DNA of 64,000 bases from positions 372,001 through 436,000 of the forward strand of contig JAESUZ010001522.1 in the NCBI GenBank assembly GCA_017311185.1. The letters run 5' to 3'. Source of the stretch: Proteles cristata cristata (taxonomy: Eukaryota > Chordata > Mammalia > Carnivora > Hyaenidae). Positions 11,301 through 23,945 of this stretch are shown one piece after another; position 1 is the first letter of the stretch; the number at the start of each line of letters is the position of its first letter. A program made the position numbers and the translations under genes. A model generated the notes under the pieces. The model searched no databases. It had not been told where the DNA came from and saw nothing but the letters and a program-made list of their open reading frames with translations.

Positions 11301-12453
11301 TAGGATTACTGCTTCTTACATTTTTCTAATTACTTGACCTCTTTGGACTTTGAGAGAATGGTGAATATGGTACACATTGGCATCTAAATAGAACCAAACA
11401 ATTTGTAGATTTTTGCTTCAGCTCTCAATTAGTCCATTGATTAATTCATTCATAGGTTTATCAATTTTTCCACATACTAAGTGACTCTGCGCATCCCTGG
11501 TAGTTCAAGTTTGCATAAATATGGGCATGTTTCATGAAGTATTAACTATTCAGGGATGATTCTCAAGATTTGGTTTTCTTAAGAACCATCTGAGTAGCTT
11601 ATTTTAAATAAGTCTCCAGTCCCTCTGTCCTCAATTTTTAATTTGTTAGATTTGAATACAGCCCATGAATCACCGTTTTCCAACAGGAATGTCCTTCTTT
11701 CAGTCCTTCAATAAATTCTGTTGCAGGTGATCTGTACAACATATAATGAGAAACTCTAATATGGAAGGTATGGTCAATGAACTTTTTTGTTGTTTGATCT
11801 AATATATCCTGAAGTAAGAGGAATAAAATTGCAGAAAGTATGATCTTTATAATAAAAAGAACATGGAATAGTGGTTTTTGAGTTAACCTAGCTCTTTTGA
11901 AATGTTTCTTGAAAACAAGGAAAAGTCCTGCTATGAAGCTTTGGTTACTGTAGTTTGTATGACTAATTATTTGTCTTTCTTCCCGACATCATATTTTATA
12001 GGAGCACTTGAAAAATGAACTCCTAGAGTAGAAAAATTATATTAGTTATGAAATGATTCAAGGATAGTCCTGAGGACATGGTTTTGTTGAAATTCTATTT
12101 TATCATATTATTCTATTAAACCTTTATTTAGGATTCTTACTTTGCTTTTGTTAGATGTGACTTACAGCCCCCTTCACTGTCTTCTGTAAGTACTCGTTTC
12201 ATGCTTGGAATTACATTTGTTATTCATTTTTTTCATTCTTCATTTGTGTTTCTTTTCAACAAAATACTGAAATATTTACAAATGTTAGCCAATGTTTACA
12301 TATAGAGATTGCCTTCTAAATAAATATAACCTTGCATGCCACCAAAAGCATACATTGTCCTACATGGTTTATGGCATTTAATAAGAAATGTAATTTTTAA
12401 AAAAATTCCCATGATAAAAGTAGATCAGCATAGCAGAATAAAGTCGATAGATT
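11301..12453. other. Unique AT-rich DNA
   Basis: No exon or repeat recognised. Confidence 0.45.
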
Positions 12454-12465
12454 GAAAATAAAATT

Positions 12466-12685
12466 GGGGCACCTGGGTGTCTCAGTCAGTTAAACATCCG
12501 ACTTTGGCTCAGGTAATGATCTCACGGTTTGTGAGTTTGAGCCCTTCATTGGGCTGTGCTGATAGCTCAGAGCCCAGAGCCTGCCTCAGATTCTGTGTCT
12601 CCCCCTCTCTCTGCCCCTCCCATGCTCATGCTCTGTCTCTCTATCTCAATAATAAATAAATTTTTAAAAAAATGAAAAGAAAAAA
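12466..12685 (+). repeat. CAN SINE
   Basis: GGGGCACCTGGGTGTCTCAG head, standard CTGATAGCTCAGAGCC core, CT tract and A-rich tail. Target duplication GAAAATAAAAT at 12454-12464 and 12686-12696. Confidence 0.94.
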
Positions 12686-12696
12686 GAAAATAAAAT

Positions 12697-14754
12697 CTAA
12701 ACTCATAGGTAAATTATTGACAACTGTCCTTCATCTCAGTTGTATAACTTTGTGAAAATTCCCTTATCTGAGATGTAACTGTTTTCAGTATAATTATAGG
12801 TTAGTTGTTTCATACATATTTCTCACTTTGAAATAAGTTACAAAATTTTTGACTTATAAGTTACATGCTTTTTGTTACAGGTTAATGTGCTTTTTGATAT
12901 TTAGGCCATAGCTTTTCACTGAATGTCTTGCAAAGGCGTGAGCCACATTATGATGTGATTATGTGGTCTCTGTCCAGAGCACTGAGCTAAAAAACTCTAA
13001 GACCAGCTCCCGCCCCCATGTTGCATGTTGCCTTTTGCTTTTGGTCACCTGAGCTACAAGTACTTAATTATAAAAACGCTGCTAACAGTATCCTTCCTAT
13101 TACATGAGGATGTTGTAGGAATAAAAATGGGCTATTCTCTGAAAATGCTTTTATTTTTGTCACACCTAACAGCAAGAGTATTTGAAAAAAGATACTAGAA
13201 TTTATAGATGAAACTTTCCTCCAGCCCCACATACATTTTATCTAGTTATAAGCAAAGAAAAAAAGTAGCTTTCTTTAACTTTGGAAATACCTACTACAGT
13301 AAAAATTGATGTTCCCCACAAGATAATATAATCAAAGGCTTAAGAAGAGAAAGGAGTAAAGCTACAAGTGTATTTGCAAGCCAAAATAATTGATATATCA
13401 ATACAAAGCATTATATTTTTATTTTTAACATGGATATTTAAGCAAGGACAGACATTGATATGATTTGGTTAAGGATATAGAACAAATTACTCCACTGTCT
13501 TTTCTTCCATATAAATATGTAACTTTTAGGATAAAAAGAAAAATATTTTGTGCATCACATGAATATTCACTAGCGAAAGGTGAGCTGAGGGCCGGAATAG
13601 GAGGGGAAAACAAAGATGAGAGATATAAGAACTAGAAATTTGTACTGTATATTTACATGCTTCTGTGTAAATAAAACTGTAAAAGTGTTGAAAATTTTAT
13701 AGGCTTTAAAAACTTTTCAACTATATTGATAAGTATGAAAATATTGAAACAGCACAATTTTGATGGTTTTATATTAAGTCATTGTATAAACAAATCACAA
13801 CCAAGTTGAAAATCAGTATTAATTATTATTAGGGTTTTATTGCTTTTGAATAAACTTTCCTCTTTCAAATACATAATAAAATGGTGATGTTATACATCAG
13901 GATGGTTTGTTTAGGTGTGGTAATGATTTTCATATAATTTGACTAAATTTGAACTAATTTTGTATTCTATGTAAGAGCCATTTGAAAGTGGTACAGAATC
14001 AGTAACTTTATTGTATTTTTTCTTGGTTGAAATTATGCAACAGAATGTTATTAATTCAGCGGTTATTTACATTTTAACATCAAAAGCAATAGACATTGAA
14101 GAGGTATTAAAACTGTTCTTCTGAATTGTTTAAAACTTGTATAACTTATAGTAATCTGTTTAGATTTCTATGTTACAATATCATTGACATCTTACTTACC
14201 CATCTTAAATAGAAAGCTAAAACTATTGAAGTTGAATTCTGAATACACAGTAGTAATAGAGTGATCACAGAACTTGTCAATTATTTTCAACATCAGAAAA
14301 CAATAATTTTTGTAAAGTGAAGCTTTGTTCAGGATGTTTTAGAAATATGTTTTTCAAAAACTGAAATATGACAGTGTTTTAAAGTCAGTAAATTAAATTT
14401 AGAGATTTTATTTTACTTTTTAACATTTTGGTTTATTTCTGCAAGAGATGATTCAATGCCTGATATTAATATAGAATAAATTTAGTTATATGAGAATATA
14501 AACATAAAATTCCATGTAAATTTTTAATTTCTTTAAAATTTACTTTTTAAGGAATTGTCAGAAGAGTCTTAGGCTAGCTATTTTTCATCTTTTAAATGCT
14601 ATCACATTTATTTTTTAATTACCAACATTTATTTGAGTACATCTACTTCAGGAATTTAATGTAGAGAGTTATATATATGGTAAAATAAAATTTAAATTAA
14701 CTAGACTAATTTTATGGAAAAGAGTATACATAATATTAGAAATAAAACATCATA
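12697..14754. other. Unique, very AT-rich DNA
   Basis: About 2 kb without a recognisable repeat or exon; unusual only for being free of SINEs. Confidence 0.45.
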
Positions 14755-14965
14755 CATGAGCCCTGTATTCAGGTAATCTTAGATGCAAGTTTTACCATCG
14801 CCTCTTACTAATTGTATGATTTGAGAACAGTAACTTTTTTCTTTCTAAAATTGGACCCATAATCAGAGAAATAGGAATTTGGCAATACTTACAGAGTTTT
14901 GCGAAGATTAGGTAAAATAGCTCCTATGAAGTGTTCAGTGCATCTCATAAAGGATTAGAGCTAGA
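14755..14965 (+). repeat. MIR SINE remnant
   Basis: Degraded but ordered MIR landmarks: TCTTACTAATTGTATGATTT (core), AAAATTGGACCCATAATCA, then GAAGATTAGGTAAAAT. Mammal-wide ancient repeat. Confidence 0.65.
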
Positions 14966-15227
14966 AAAAGGATTTGTTACTATAATTCATATCATTTTCA
15001 TACCAATTCCTTTCCTGTCTTCATCTAGCACATGAGATTTATTACATGTGACAAAGAAAGTAAGACCATAAGAATTTGGCCTTGGGGTTTAAGTGTTTAG
15101 TCTTTTATCATAAATGTCTCATCTAGGTATGTTTCACATACATGCAAACTATTTCAACAAGTACTTTCCACTTGATATTTAAGTCCTAGGTCTAATTTTT
15201 TTCCCTTTCCTTTAAAAAATCACAAAT

Positions 15228-15442
15228 GGGGGCACCTAGGTGGCTCAGTTGGTTGAGCAACTGTGGTCATAATCTCACAGTTCATGCATTCAAGCCCCAT
15301 GTCAGGCTTTGTGCTGATAGCTCAGAGCCTGGAGTCTGCTTCAGATTCTGTGTCTCCCTCTCTCTCTGCCCCTCCCCTGCTTGTGCTCACTCGCTCTCTG
15401 TCTCTCTCTCATAAATAGACATTAAATTTTTTTAACAAATAA
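15228..15442 (+). repeat. CAN SINE
   Basis: GGGGCACCTAGGTGGCTCAG head; a deletion removes about 18 bp after TTGGTTGAGC. CT tract then TAAATAGACATTAAA tail. TCACAAA occurs on both sides (15220-15226 and 15447-15453). Confidence 0.93.
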
Positions 15443-15453
15443 AATATCACAAA

Positions 15454-16329
15454 CAACTTTCTCAAAAGCAAATGCCGCATGAGACTAAATTTCCCCCAAT
15501 GTATTAGAATTTTATATTAAAAGACAGTACTCTCATTAGAAGAGACCATTATTATATTCAAATTTTTCTAATACTTTGAAGAAATTATTTTCAGCAATTT
15601 GAAATATTAAAACTTTTTTTTAAGTATCAAAATTCTTTTAGAAAAGTATCAAAATCTAGGAACTTCTATTTGATTTTCTCTTATATGTATTTGTTTTTGT
15701 TACCAGGTTACTGCCTCCCTGGTTGACATCCACAGGTACTTCTGTAGTATGAGAAAGGTGATACCTGGTTTGTAGAAATATGAAGATTCTATTGGCCTAA
15801 TGCATGCCAACTTATGAGAATATGTAGCATTCCAAGACTAGCTCAGAGAAGTAAATATTTTCCAAAGTTTGTGCAAGCCATATATATTTTCATATTATAA
15901 CTCATTCTCTTTTATTAAGGTATTCTTTTATCTCCTCACAATTCAAAGAGTCCACATCCAATAATATAAACGAAAATATCAAGAGAGGAAGGAGAGGAAT
16001 TTTTTTCAGACTACAATCTGGTGTTATCTTCTTTTTATGGATGTTTGATGTTCATAATCTGAAACTTTTTCAAATAGCATTGTTAAGATTTGATACCATC
16101 TGATTCCTAAGAAAGGTGTCTCTGCTCATTTATAGTTTATACATAAAAAGACCAAGGATCAAACAAACTCCTAGCCACTCTATTTTGATAAAGAAAATTA
16201 GGAATGTGAGAAGTTATTCTCCATTAGAAAAGCTTTTAGCTGAGAGAAAGAAAATTTGAAAACCTACATTTAAAGAAATCAAAGTCCCTCCCCCACCATC
16301 AAAAATAAAGATTAAAAAAATTAAAAAAA
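15454..16329. other. Unique AT-rich DNA
   Basis: No recognisable repeat or exon. Confidence 0.45.
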
Positions 16330-16555
16330 GGGGGGGGGCGGGCCTGGGTGGCTCAGTCCAACTGAGCATCCAGCTGCGGCTCACGTCATGATCTCGCAGT
16401 TGGTGAGATCAGCCTCCCACGTCAGGCCCTGTGCTGACAGCTCAGAGCCTGGAGCCTGCTTCAGATTCTGTGTCTCCCTTTTTCTCTCTCTGTTCCTTCC
16501 TCTCTCTCTCTCTGTCAAAGATCATTTTTTTAAAATTTTAATAAAAAGCAATTTA
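16330..16555 (+). repeat. CAN SINE with G-run head
   Basis: The head is altered to GGGGGGGGGCGGGCCTGGGTGG; the remainder is a standard CAN SINE with a short CT tract and degraded A-rich tail. Confidence 0.9.
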
Positions 16556-16577
16556 AAAAAATTGAAAGTAGCAACTT

Positions 16578-16797
16578 AATTTTATTTTTAAATTTTAATA
16601 AAGTTTATTTTTGAGAGAGACAGAGTGGGAGTGGGGGAGGGGCAGAGAGAGATGGAGACAGAATCCGAAGCAGGCTCCAGGCTCTGAGTTGTCAGCACAG
16701 CACAGAGCCTGATGCAGGGCTCAAGCCCATGGACTGCGAGATCATGACCTGAGGTGAAGCTGGCTGCTTAACCTACTGAGCCACCCAGGCACCTCAG
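16578..16797 (-). repeat. CAN SINE
   Basis: Begins 22 bp after the preceding + strand SINE, giving a tail-to-tail inverted pair. Ends GCCACCCAGGCACC. Target duplication AGCAACTT at 16570-16577 and 16798-16805. Confidence 0.93.
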
Positions 16798-17159
16798 AGC
16801 AACTTTTTTATTGTGATAAAGTTCAGATTATTTGCTCATTATTCCACCTAGAAACAAACATGGCTGTTCCTTTAGAAATACTATCTTTGTTTAAAATAAA
16901 CTTTCCAATCATAAAGAGAAATGCCATCATAATATACACATTTATAAGTTTATTTTCTAAATTATATCATTGCTTTCTCATAATCAGGGGTTAAATAATT
17001 TTCAGTTTGGGGGAGAGGGAAAGGCAAGAAAATTCATATGAGCTCATGACTGGTCTTATAATGGCTTCAGGATTTTGGCATTCTTAGTTCCTTTTTCCAC
17101 TGAATATTTCAGATGTTCATACTATCAACTTATTTCATTGTTTATTACCTTCCTGATAA

Positions 17160-17179
17160 GCAAAAAAAAAAAAAAAAAA
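17160..17179. repeat. Poly(A) run
   Basis: About 18 A residues in unique sequence, with no SINE body upstream that would explain it. Confidence 0.8.
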
Positions 17180-17303
17180 TATCAACAAAGAATAATTTTC
17201 TCTGGAAAAATGTTGGCACCTTTTAGCAATATAAGATAATTTAGGAGTTTTTAATATCAAATCTTCTGGAAGTCAGCTATCCTTTAAAATAATTTTTATT
17301 TTT

Positions 17304-17492
17304 GGGGAACCTGGGTGGCTCATTCGGTTAAGCATCCAACTCTTAGTTTCAGTCAGGTCATGATCTCACAGTTTCATGAGTTCAAGCCCCCCATGGGGCT
17401 CTGTACCATCAGTGTGGAGCCTGTTTGGGATTCTCTCTCTCTGCCTCTCTCTCTCTCTCCCTCTCAAAATAAATGAATAAACAAAATAAAAT
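17304..17492 (+). repeat. CAN SINE, older short form
   Basis: GGGGAACCTGGGTGGCTCATT head, shortened core (CTGTACCATCAGTGTGGAGCC) and CT tract. AAAATAAT repeats at both borders (17286 and 17493). Confidence 0.92.
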
Positions 17493-17531
17493 AAAATAAT
17501 ATTTGCTTTTGGTTATGAAAATATATACATT

Positions 17532-17732
17532 AGGGTCACTTAGGTGGATCAGTCAGTTAAGTGTCTGACTCTTCATTTCAGCTCAGGTAATGATCTCATG
17601 TTTTATAAAACTGAGCCCTGTGTTGGGCTCTGTGCTGACAGCATGGAATCTGCTTGAGATTCTCTCCCTCCTCTTTCTCTGTCCCTACCCCACTCACACT
17701 TATACATGCTCTCTCTCTCAAAATAAATGAAC
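17532..17732 (+). repeat. CAN SINE, older form
   Basis: AGGGTCACTTAGGTGGATCAG head, about 40 bp after the preceding SINE and in the same orientation. Core TGTGCTGACAGCATGGAATC, tail AAAATAAATGAA. Confidence 0.92.
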
Positions 17733-17899
17733 TCCCCCCCCAAAAGGAGTATATTCAATGTAAAGAGTGTGAAATTACAGAAGTCGAAATAAATAAATGT
17801 TACCCAGAAATAATTACTGTTAGAATGTTTTGCTGATGTTTTAGATATTTTTTATATATAATGTATGAAGAATAGTATTGTTGTGTACATTTATAATAT

Positions 17900-18075
17900 G
17901 AAATGAACTGTCCTAGGTGCTTTCTATACATTACTTAATAACCACAAAATACCATGGAGTAGGCAATATTATTAGACTCACACAACAGAAAAGGACACAA
18001 ATCCTTGCAAAGCAAAATTTACCGAGATTACATAGTTGATACTCAAGAATCAGATTCCTAAGCCTCTGAATAAAC
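17900..18075 (-). repeat. MIR SINE remnant
   Basis: Antisense MIR order: TGTCCTAGGTGCTTTCTATA, ACTTAATAACCACAAAATAC, then ACAGAAAAGGACAC and GATTACATAGTTGATACTCA. Diverged ancient repeat. Confidence 0.7.
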
Positions 18076-18749
18076 ACTAATTATGCAACAATACACATTA
18101 AAATGCACATTCATATTAACATATATATATTTACTTGTTACATATATGCAGTTTTCACAAAATAACCAAAGTTTAAAATTTAACATCAAGGGCTTCTGCT
18201 TCCATCTTAGCTGGAATAACTGGTATTGGCCCTATCTCTTTACATTTAACAATTAAAAACCTAGATAAAGTATATGGGGTCAACTTTTTAGGCACTGGAC
18301 AAAAAGCAGTACAGGACTTTGATTCTTACAAGAAGGGAAACAGGGTGAGCCCACACTGGCTTTTTTTTCATGATACTTCTCTGCCCTACTTGTATGGATG
18401 AGGAGCTCAAGTGGAGAGTGAAGAGTGGCAATCTCACTGATTTGAGGAGGAAGAGATTGGAATTTGGGGCCATTGAAGTGGCTGGGTTTTGTGGGGCAGT
18501 ATGCCAACAGAAGGAGACTGAGCAGAGGATGTGGACATAAATCAACAGGTATGTTCCCTTAAATCCTTGACTGAGACTGTGCTGTTCTTGCATGAAGCAA
18601 GTTTACCCATGACCTCATGGTGATTGCTATGTGTCTGAGAACTGAATGAAGGAAGACAAGTCAGACAGAACTGGAAATAATCAGAGTTCCAGCCCAACCA
18701 GAAAGAGTAAACCTTCTTGAGTTCCTTTATCATTCAGAGGAGACCTTAG

Positions 18750-19032
18750 AAAAGTCAACCACTCTGTCTCCCAAAATGAAATAAAAAGACATAAAAAAAA
18801 TGTTTTTTTTAAAAAAGGGGCGCCTGAAAGTGTCAGGCTTTGGCTCAGGTCATGATCTCATAGTCCGTGGGTTCGAGCCCCACATCGGGCTCTGTGCTGA
18901 CAGCTCAGAGCCTGGAGCCTGCTTCAGATTCTGTGTCTCCCTCTCTCTCTGCCCCTCCCTTGCTTGCTCTCTGTCTCTGTCTCTCAAAAGAAAATAAAAA
19001 GACATAAAACTTTAAAAAAAAAAAGTCAACCA
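18750..19032 (+). mobile_element. SINE insertion with SINE tail at both ends
   Basis: A 12-bp direct repeat AAAAGTCAACCA (18750-18761 and 19021-19032) brackets more than the SINE at 18817. Between the left repeat and the SINE head is CTCTGTCTCCCAAAATGAA followed by ATAAAAAGACATAAAA, matching the SINE's own 3' tail (CTCTGTCTCTCAAAAG, then AAAATAAAAAGACATAAAA). This looks like a 5'-truncated SINE dimer inserted in one event. Confidence 0.7.
18817..19019 (+). repeat. CAN SINE with deleted A-box region
   Basis: GGGGCGCCTG is followed directly by AAAGTGTCAGGCTTTGGC, so the TGGCTCAGTCGG (A-box) segment is missing; the rest, including GGTTCGAGCCC, is well preserved. Part of the bracketed structure 18750-19032. 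Confidence 0.93.
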
Positions 19033-19424
19033 GTAGGAGTAATGGTCACACACTCAATTGAGAGTCACTGATAAGAATGAAAGAAAAATTGAAATATACC
19101 CAGCTCAACAAAGCATAAAACCAATCCTACACAAGGGAAGTAGGTCTGCCAATAATTTAATCCTGGCAGCAAACTCAGTATCATTTAGAGAAGACAGTAT
19201 AACCCAGACTTGTTAAAAAGAATCAACCATAATGTCTACCATATAATAAAGATGCAACAAAGAAAATGTGACCCCAAATCAAGACAAATCAATAGAAGCA
19301 GACCCCATTCCAAATGCTAGAATTAGCTGACAAAGACTTTTTAAAAGCAACTATTATGCATATTTTATGGACTTAAAAGAACACAAGGAATAAACGAGAT
19401 TCATTAGAAAAATTGAAATTAGAG

Positions 19425-19643
19425 TGTTGCCTGGAAGGCTCAAGTCAGTTAAGCGTCCATCTTCAGCTCAGGCCATGATCTCACAGTTCGTTGGTTCGAG
19501 CCCTGCATCGGGCTCTGTGCTGACAGCTAGCTCAGCCTGGAGGCTGTTTCAGATTCTGTGTTTCCCTCTCTCTCTGACCCTCCCCTGCTTATGCTGTCTC
19601 TCTCTCTCTCTCAGAAATAAATAAAAAAAAATTTTTTTAAAAA
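19425..19643 (+). repeat. CAN SINE in L1
   Basis: Eroded head (GTTGCCTGGAAGGCTCAAG), then CCGTTAAG-like region, GGTTCGAGCCC, and the CTGACAGCTAGCTCAG subgroup marker. Interrupts the L1 ORF1 region. Confidence 0.92.
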
Positions 19644-21000
19644 AGGATGTCTAGAATGTAAAGGAAAGTCTAGAATATCTGAGATTTTAAAATTTAATAG
19701 ACAGGATTTAATCCTCAGAAAAGACTGTAAAAAACCCCAGGATTAACAGCTGATTGAACAATATAGAAGTAAGGTTCAGTGGACTTGAAGATGGGTTAAC
19801 AGAAATTATTCAAACTGAAGATCAGATTTCTAAAAAGTAAAACAAAATGAAAAGAATTTCAGTGACTGGTGGGACAATATAAAATGATAAAACATTTACT
19901 AGAATTCCAAAAAGAGGAAAGAATGAGAAAGAAAAAAATATTTTAAGTCATATTGCCCCTTTTTCCCCCAAATTTAATGAAAAATATGAGCCTACAATAC
20001 AAATTTAGAAAATATTAGGCTGACAAAATAAAGCAATTAAAGGTAAACAAAACCCACTGAATATGTTACCAATACACATTCACTATAAAATCGTTAGACT
20101 CTTTCAGGCTGAAGAAAAGTATATCAGATTGGAAATAAGATTACAACATGCAAAGAAGGAAAATCATATGAAAAATAGCCCAAGCAGATGAGACTAAATG
20201 GAATTAGCAGTGTTGTAGTTTCTACATTTTTATAATACATGATAAAATATTAATAAGTAGATTATATTTCATGTAGACTGTCATAAATTAGGGATGCATT
20301 GGTTTAATCCCAAGAGCAATCATTAAGAAAAATATTTTTTAAATTGAAAACCAAAAAAGTTAAACTAAAAGGATTTGACTAAGAAGAAACAAGTCAAAAG
20401 CAGTTGGGGCAAATACAAAACAAATAACATAATGAGGAACTTTAAACCCAAACATGTTAATAATTACATTAAGTATAAATGGTCTACACACACCAATTAA
20501 AAGGCAGAGACTGTAAGCCTGGATAAACAAGCAAGATTTATATATGCTAAATAGAAGATTCACAGTTTAAGACCTGATTAAGTCTTAAAGTAAAAATAAA
20601 GGTAAAAAGATAGGAAAATATATTACATGAAAAAAGTAGGCATAGAAAGTATAGCACAATGATCAAAAAACACATTCATTAGGAAGGCATAACAATTGTA
20701 AATGTTTATGCATTTGATTTTAAAAATATAAAGTAAAAATTTTAAAAAATAAAATTAGACAAATAGGTATTTATAGTTGGATATTTTAATACATTTCTCT
20801 CAGTAATTTATGGAAAAAGTGTAAAATCACATATATAGAGAAGATTTTAACATTATCAATATTTATTGCAAATTGAAATTTATACTCAATGCAGAAAACA
20901 GATTGTTTTCAAATGCAGAGTATATTGAGAAACACTATATGCCTGGTCCACTTTCTATACTTGGGTCACAACAGGATTAAATTAGAAATCAATGACAACA

Positions 21001-21212
21001 GGTGTGGCTCAGTTAGTTGAGTGTCCAACTCTTAATTTTGGCTGACGTTGTGGGATTAAGCCCCACAACACAATCTGCGCTGAGCATGGAGCCTGCTTAA
21101 GATTCATTCTCTCTCTCTCTTTCTCCATCTCTCCCTTCCTCCTTTCTTTCTCTCTCTTTGTCTTTCTCCCCTGCTTGCACACTCTCTCTCTTGAAAAATT
21201 TTAAATGAAAAA
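21001..21212 (+). repeat. CAN SINE in L1, 5'-truncated
   Basis: Starts at GGTGTGGCTCAGTTAGTTG, extended CT tract, ends TTGAAAAATTTTAAATG. Flanked by AGAAATCAAT at 20984 and 21212, giving a diverged target duplication in L1 sequence. Confidence 0.88.
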
Positions 21213-22679
21213 GAAATCAATAATAATATAACATTTAGGAAAATCCCAAAATTTGGAAATTAAGCACTTTTAATAATGCATGGGAAGAATCTAAAGGAAA
21301 CTTAGAAAATAATTTAAACTAAATGATAAGGAAAATAGAGCATACACAACATACAAATAAGTGCTTAAAGAGAAGCTCAGAGCTTTAAACAAAGATTATT
21401 AAATGATTGATACAAATTCTACCTTAAAACATTTTTTAATGCAAATTGCATCTACATAAGGAAAAAGGAAATAATACAGATAAAGAAATCAGTGAAATAG
21501 AAAACAGGCTATAACACAAAGAATATCTGCAATGCCAAAACTGATAAATTTCTAGTAATACTGAAAAAGAAAAATAATCGTCAGTATTAGAAATGAAAGG
21601 CAGGACTAGACTTCACTACAGATCTTATAGATGCAGTGGATAACAAAAGAATATTATTAAATATTATGAAAAACCCATAAACATAGATACATATAATTCT
21701 ATGCAATATTAATCTCTATGAGTAGAGATTAATCAGATTCCAAATGACTTTTTAAATAATTGATGAGCTAATTCTAAAATTTATTTGGAAATAATAACCT
21801 TGAATGGTCAAAGTAACCTGGGAAAAGAACAGTAACATTGGAATTACAGTACCTGATTTTAAGGCTCAACATTATTGTAAGGCTACAATAATCAAAGCAA
21901 TGTGGTATTGACATAAAGATAGGCAAACAAATCAATGGAATGGATTAAAGTCCAGAAATATATGTGTTCAATTAGTTTTCAACAAAGGCACCAAAACAGT
22001 TCTATACAGAATGGATACTATTTTCAACTTTTGGTGTTGTGACAACTGGATAAATTAAAAGAAGAAGAATGAATTTAGGCCTTCTACTTCATACCATAAC
22101 AAAAACTATTTTGAAATGAGTATAAGCACAAATATAAACACACAGATTATAAAACATCTAGAAGAATTAAATGCAGAATATATTAGCAATGATAGGGTGG
22201 GCAAAGATTTATTGGAGATAAGAAAAATAATTAAGGATAAAATAAAATTATAATACAGTAGACTTTATTAAAATTACAGACTTCTCAGAAAATGAAAAGA
22301 AAGTAAGAAGAAAATAAATTGTAAAGGCATACCACTTATTGGGAGAAAATATATACAGTATATCTAACCAAAGACTTATATCCAGAATGTATACAGATCT
22401 CTTACAAATCATTTTTTTAAAAAGGGTAAATAACCTAATAAAAATAGAGAAAGATTTCAATAGATGATTCACAAATGAAGCTAAATAAGTGATAAATGAG
22501 CCATGATCAGGTATTCAATATCATTAGCCATCAGGGAAATGCAAATTAAAACAACACCAAAATAAATTAAAAAGAAACTAGGGAAAAAGCAAACAAAACA
22601 AAACAAGAACAAAAACCAAAAGCATTATGATTTCACTTCACAACCAACTAGAATGGATGACATTTAAGACTCAATACCG

Positions 22680-22823
22680 TGGCACATGGGTAGTTTAGTT
22701 GGTTGAGCGTCAGACTCTTGGTTTCTGTTCTGGTCATGACACCACAGTTTTGTGGGTTGGAGCCCCACGCTGGGCTCTGTGCAGGCAGCACAGAGCCTGC
22801 TTGGGAGTCTCTATCTCTCTGTG

Positions 22824-22856
<33 letters not shown>

Positions 22857-22877
22857 TTCTCTGTCTGTCCCCCACAA
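22680..22877 (+). repeat. CAN SINE in L1, old
   Basis: TGGCACATGGGTAGTTTAGTTG head and core CTCTGTGCAGGCAGCACAGA, then a CT/GT tract. L1 text resumes with AAATGTTGCAAGGGATGTGG. Its fusion to the L1 flanks explains several long chance frames here (up to 161 codons on the minus strand). Confidence 0.9.
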
Positions 22878-23225
22878 CAGCAAATGTTGCAAGGGATGTG
22901 GAGCAGCTGGAATTCTTAAACACTGCTCATGAAAATTTTTACACTTTGGTGAAAATGTCTGACAATCTCTTATAAAGCTCAGTCTGTACTTACCACATAT
23001 CCTAGCAATTCTTAGATATTTTCCAAAGGGAGATAAAACATGGATCCACAAATATCTGTATATAAAAACAATTCTATTCAAAATAATCCAAAAGAAAACA
23101 ATCAAATTTACAATCAGTAGGAGAACTTGTAAACAAATTGTGGCATATTCACCCAATGAAGTACTCTTCAACAATAAAAACGAAGTGCTGATACATGTAG
23201 TAAAATGGATAAATATCATTACAAA

Positions 23226-23660
23226 GGACTGAATTGTTTCCCTTGCAAAATGTGTATGTTAAACCTATAATTCTTAATATAATTGTATTTGAGGATAGCG
23301 TTTGGGGTAGGTAACTAAGGCTACATTTGGTCATAAAAGTGCCAAAAAAAAAAAAAAAAAAGTCCTACCTAATCCAGCAGGACTGGTGGCCTGAGAAGAG
23401 GAAAAGCATTCTCTCTCACTTTCACTTTCCCTCTCCCTTTCTCTCTGTCATTCCTGCATAGCTACTGAAGAAGGGCCATGTAGGACGTAGTAAGAAGTTG
23501 GTCATCTGCAACCCAAGGAGAGAGCTCTCACCAGTTACTGACCATGCTGGGATTTTGATCTTGAACTTTGCATCTCCACAGCTGTGAAAAAATAAATTTC
23601 TGTTGTTTAAGACCTCCAATCTAAGATATTTTTGTATGGCAGCCTAAGCCAACTAAGATA
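23226..23660 (+). mobile_element. MLT1 LTR (ERVL-MaLR), solo
   Basis: Sense MLT1 landmarks: GGACTGAATTGTTTCCC near the 5' end, GCAGGACTGGTGGCCTGAG in the middle, and the 3' end CTGTGAAAAAATAAATTTCT, GTTGTTTAAGACCTCCAATC, GGCAGCCTAAGCCAACTAAG. No internal region: a solitary LTR. It splits the 3' end of the + strand L1. A poly(A) run lies at about 23344-23361. Confidence 0.88.
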
Positions 23661-23945
23661 CTCATAAACATTATGTTGAACTAAACAAACCAGACACAAA
23701 TGATTACATACAACTAACTTAATCATTAGAAATTCAAGAACAGGGAAAACTAAGCTATGATGATAGAAATCAGAACATGTGGTGGGCTGGGTGAGGGATT
23801 ATAGCATGAAAAAACTTCCTGGGTGATAGAAATATTTTGTATCTTGAGTGGGTTGTTCATTATATGGGTGTATATACATTTCTCAAAACTGATTGCATTG
23901 TGCATTTAATATCTGCATTTAACTAAAATTTGGATTGAAAGATAA
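23661..23945 (+). mobile_element. LINE-1 3' end, continuation after MLT1
   Basis: Resumes the interrupted L1: AACCAGACACAAATGATTAC, TTCAAGAACAGGGAAAACTA, GTGATAGAAATATTTTGTAT and CATATATGGGTG-type text of the L1 3' UTR. Confidence 0.8.

Larger units (their letters stand above)
18185..23225 (+). mobile_element. Old LINE-1, near full length, dead
   Basis: Sense L1 of an old (L1M-like) subfamily. ORF1-like text occurs at 19300-19900 (GACTTGAAGATGGGTTAACA and nearby). ORF2 C-terminal text runs from about 21,830 (CTACAATAATCAAAGCAATG, TATCATTAGCCATCAGGGAA, CAAATTAAAACAACACC). Many stops and indels; no reading frame survives. Four CAN SINEs (18817, 19425, 21001, 22680) inserted later. The 3' end continues beyond an MLT1 insertion at 23661-23945. 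The left border is approximate. Confidence 0.85.

Noticed and set aside
22734..23219. Longest open frame, 161 codons on the minus strand
   Set aside because: It runs through a SINE CT tract and antisense L1 sequence; no start context, splice signals or protein-like composition.
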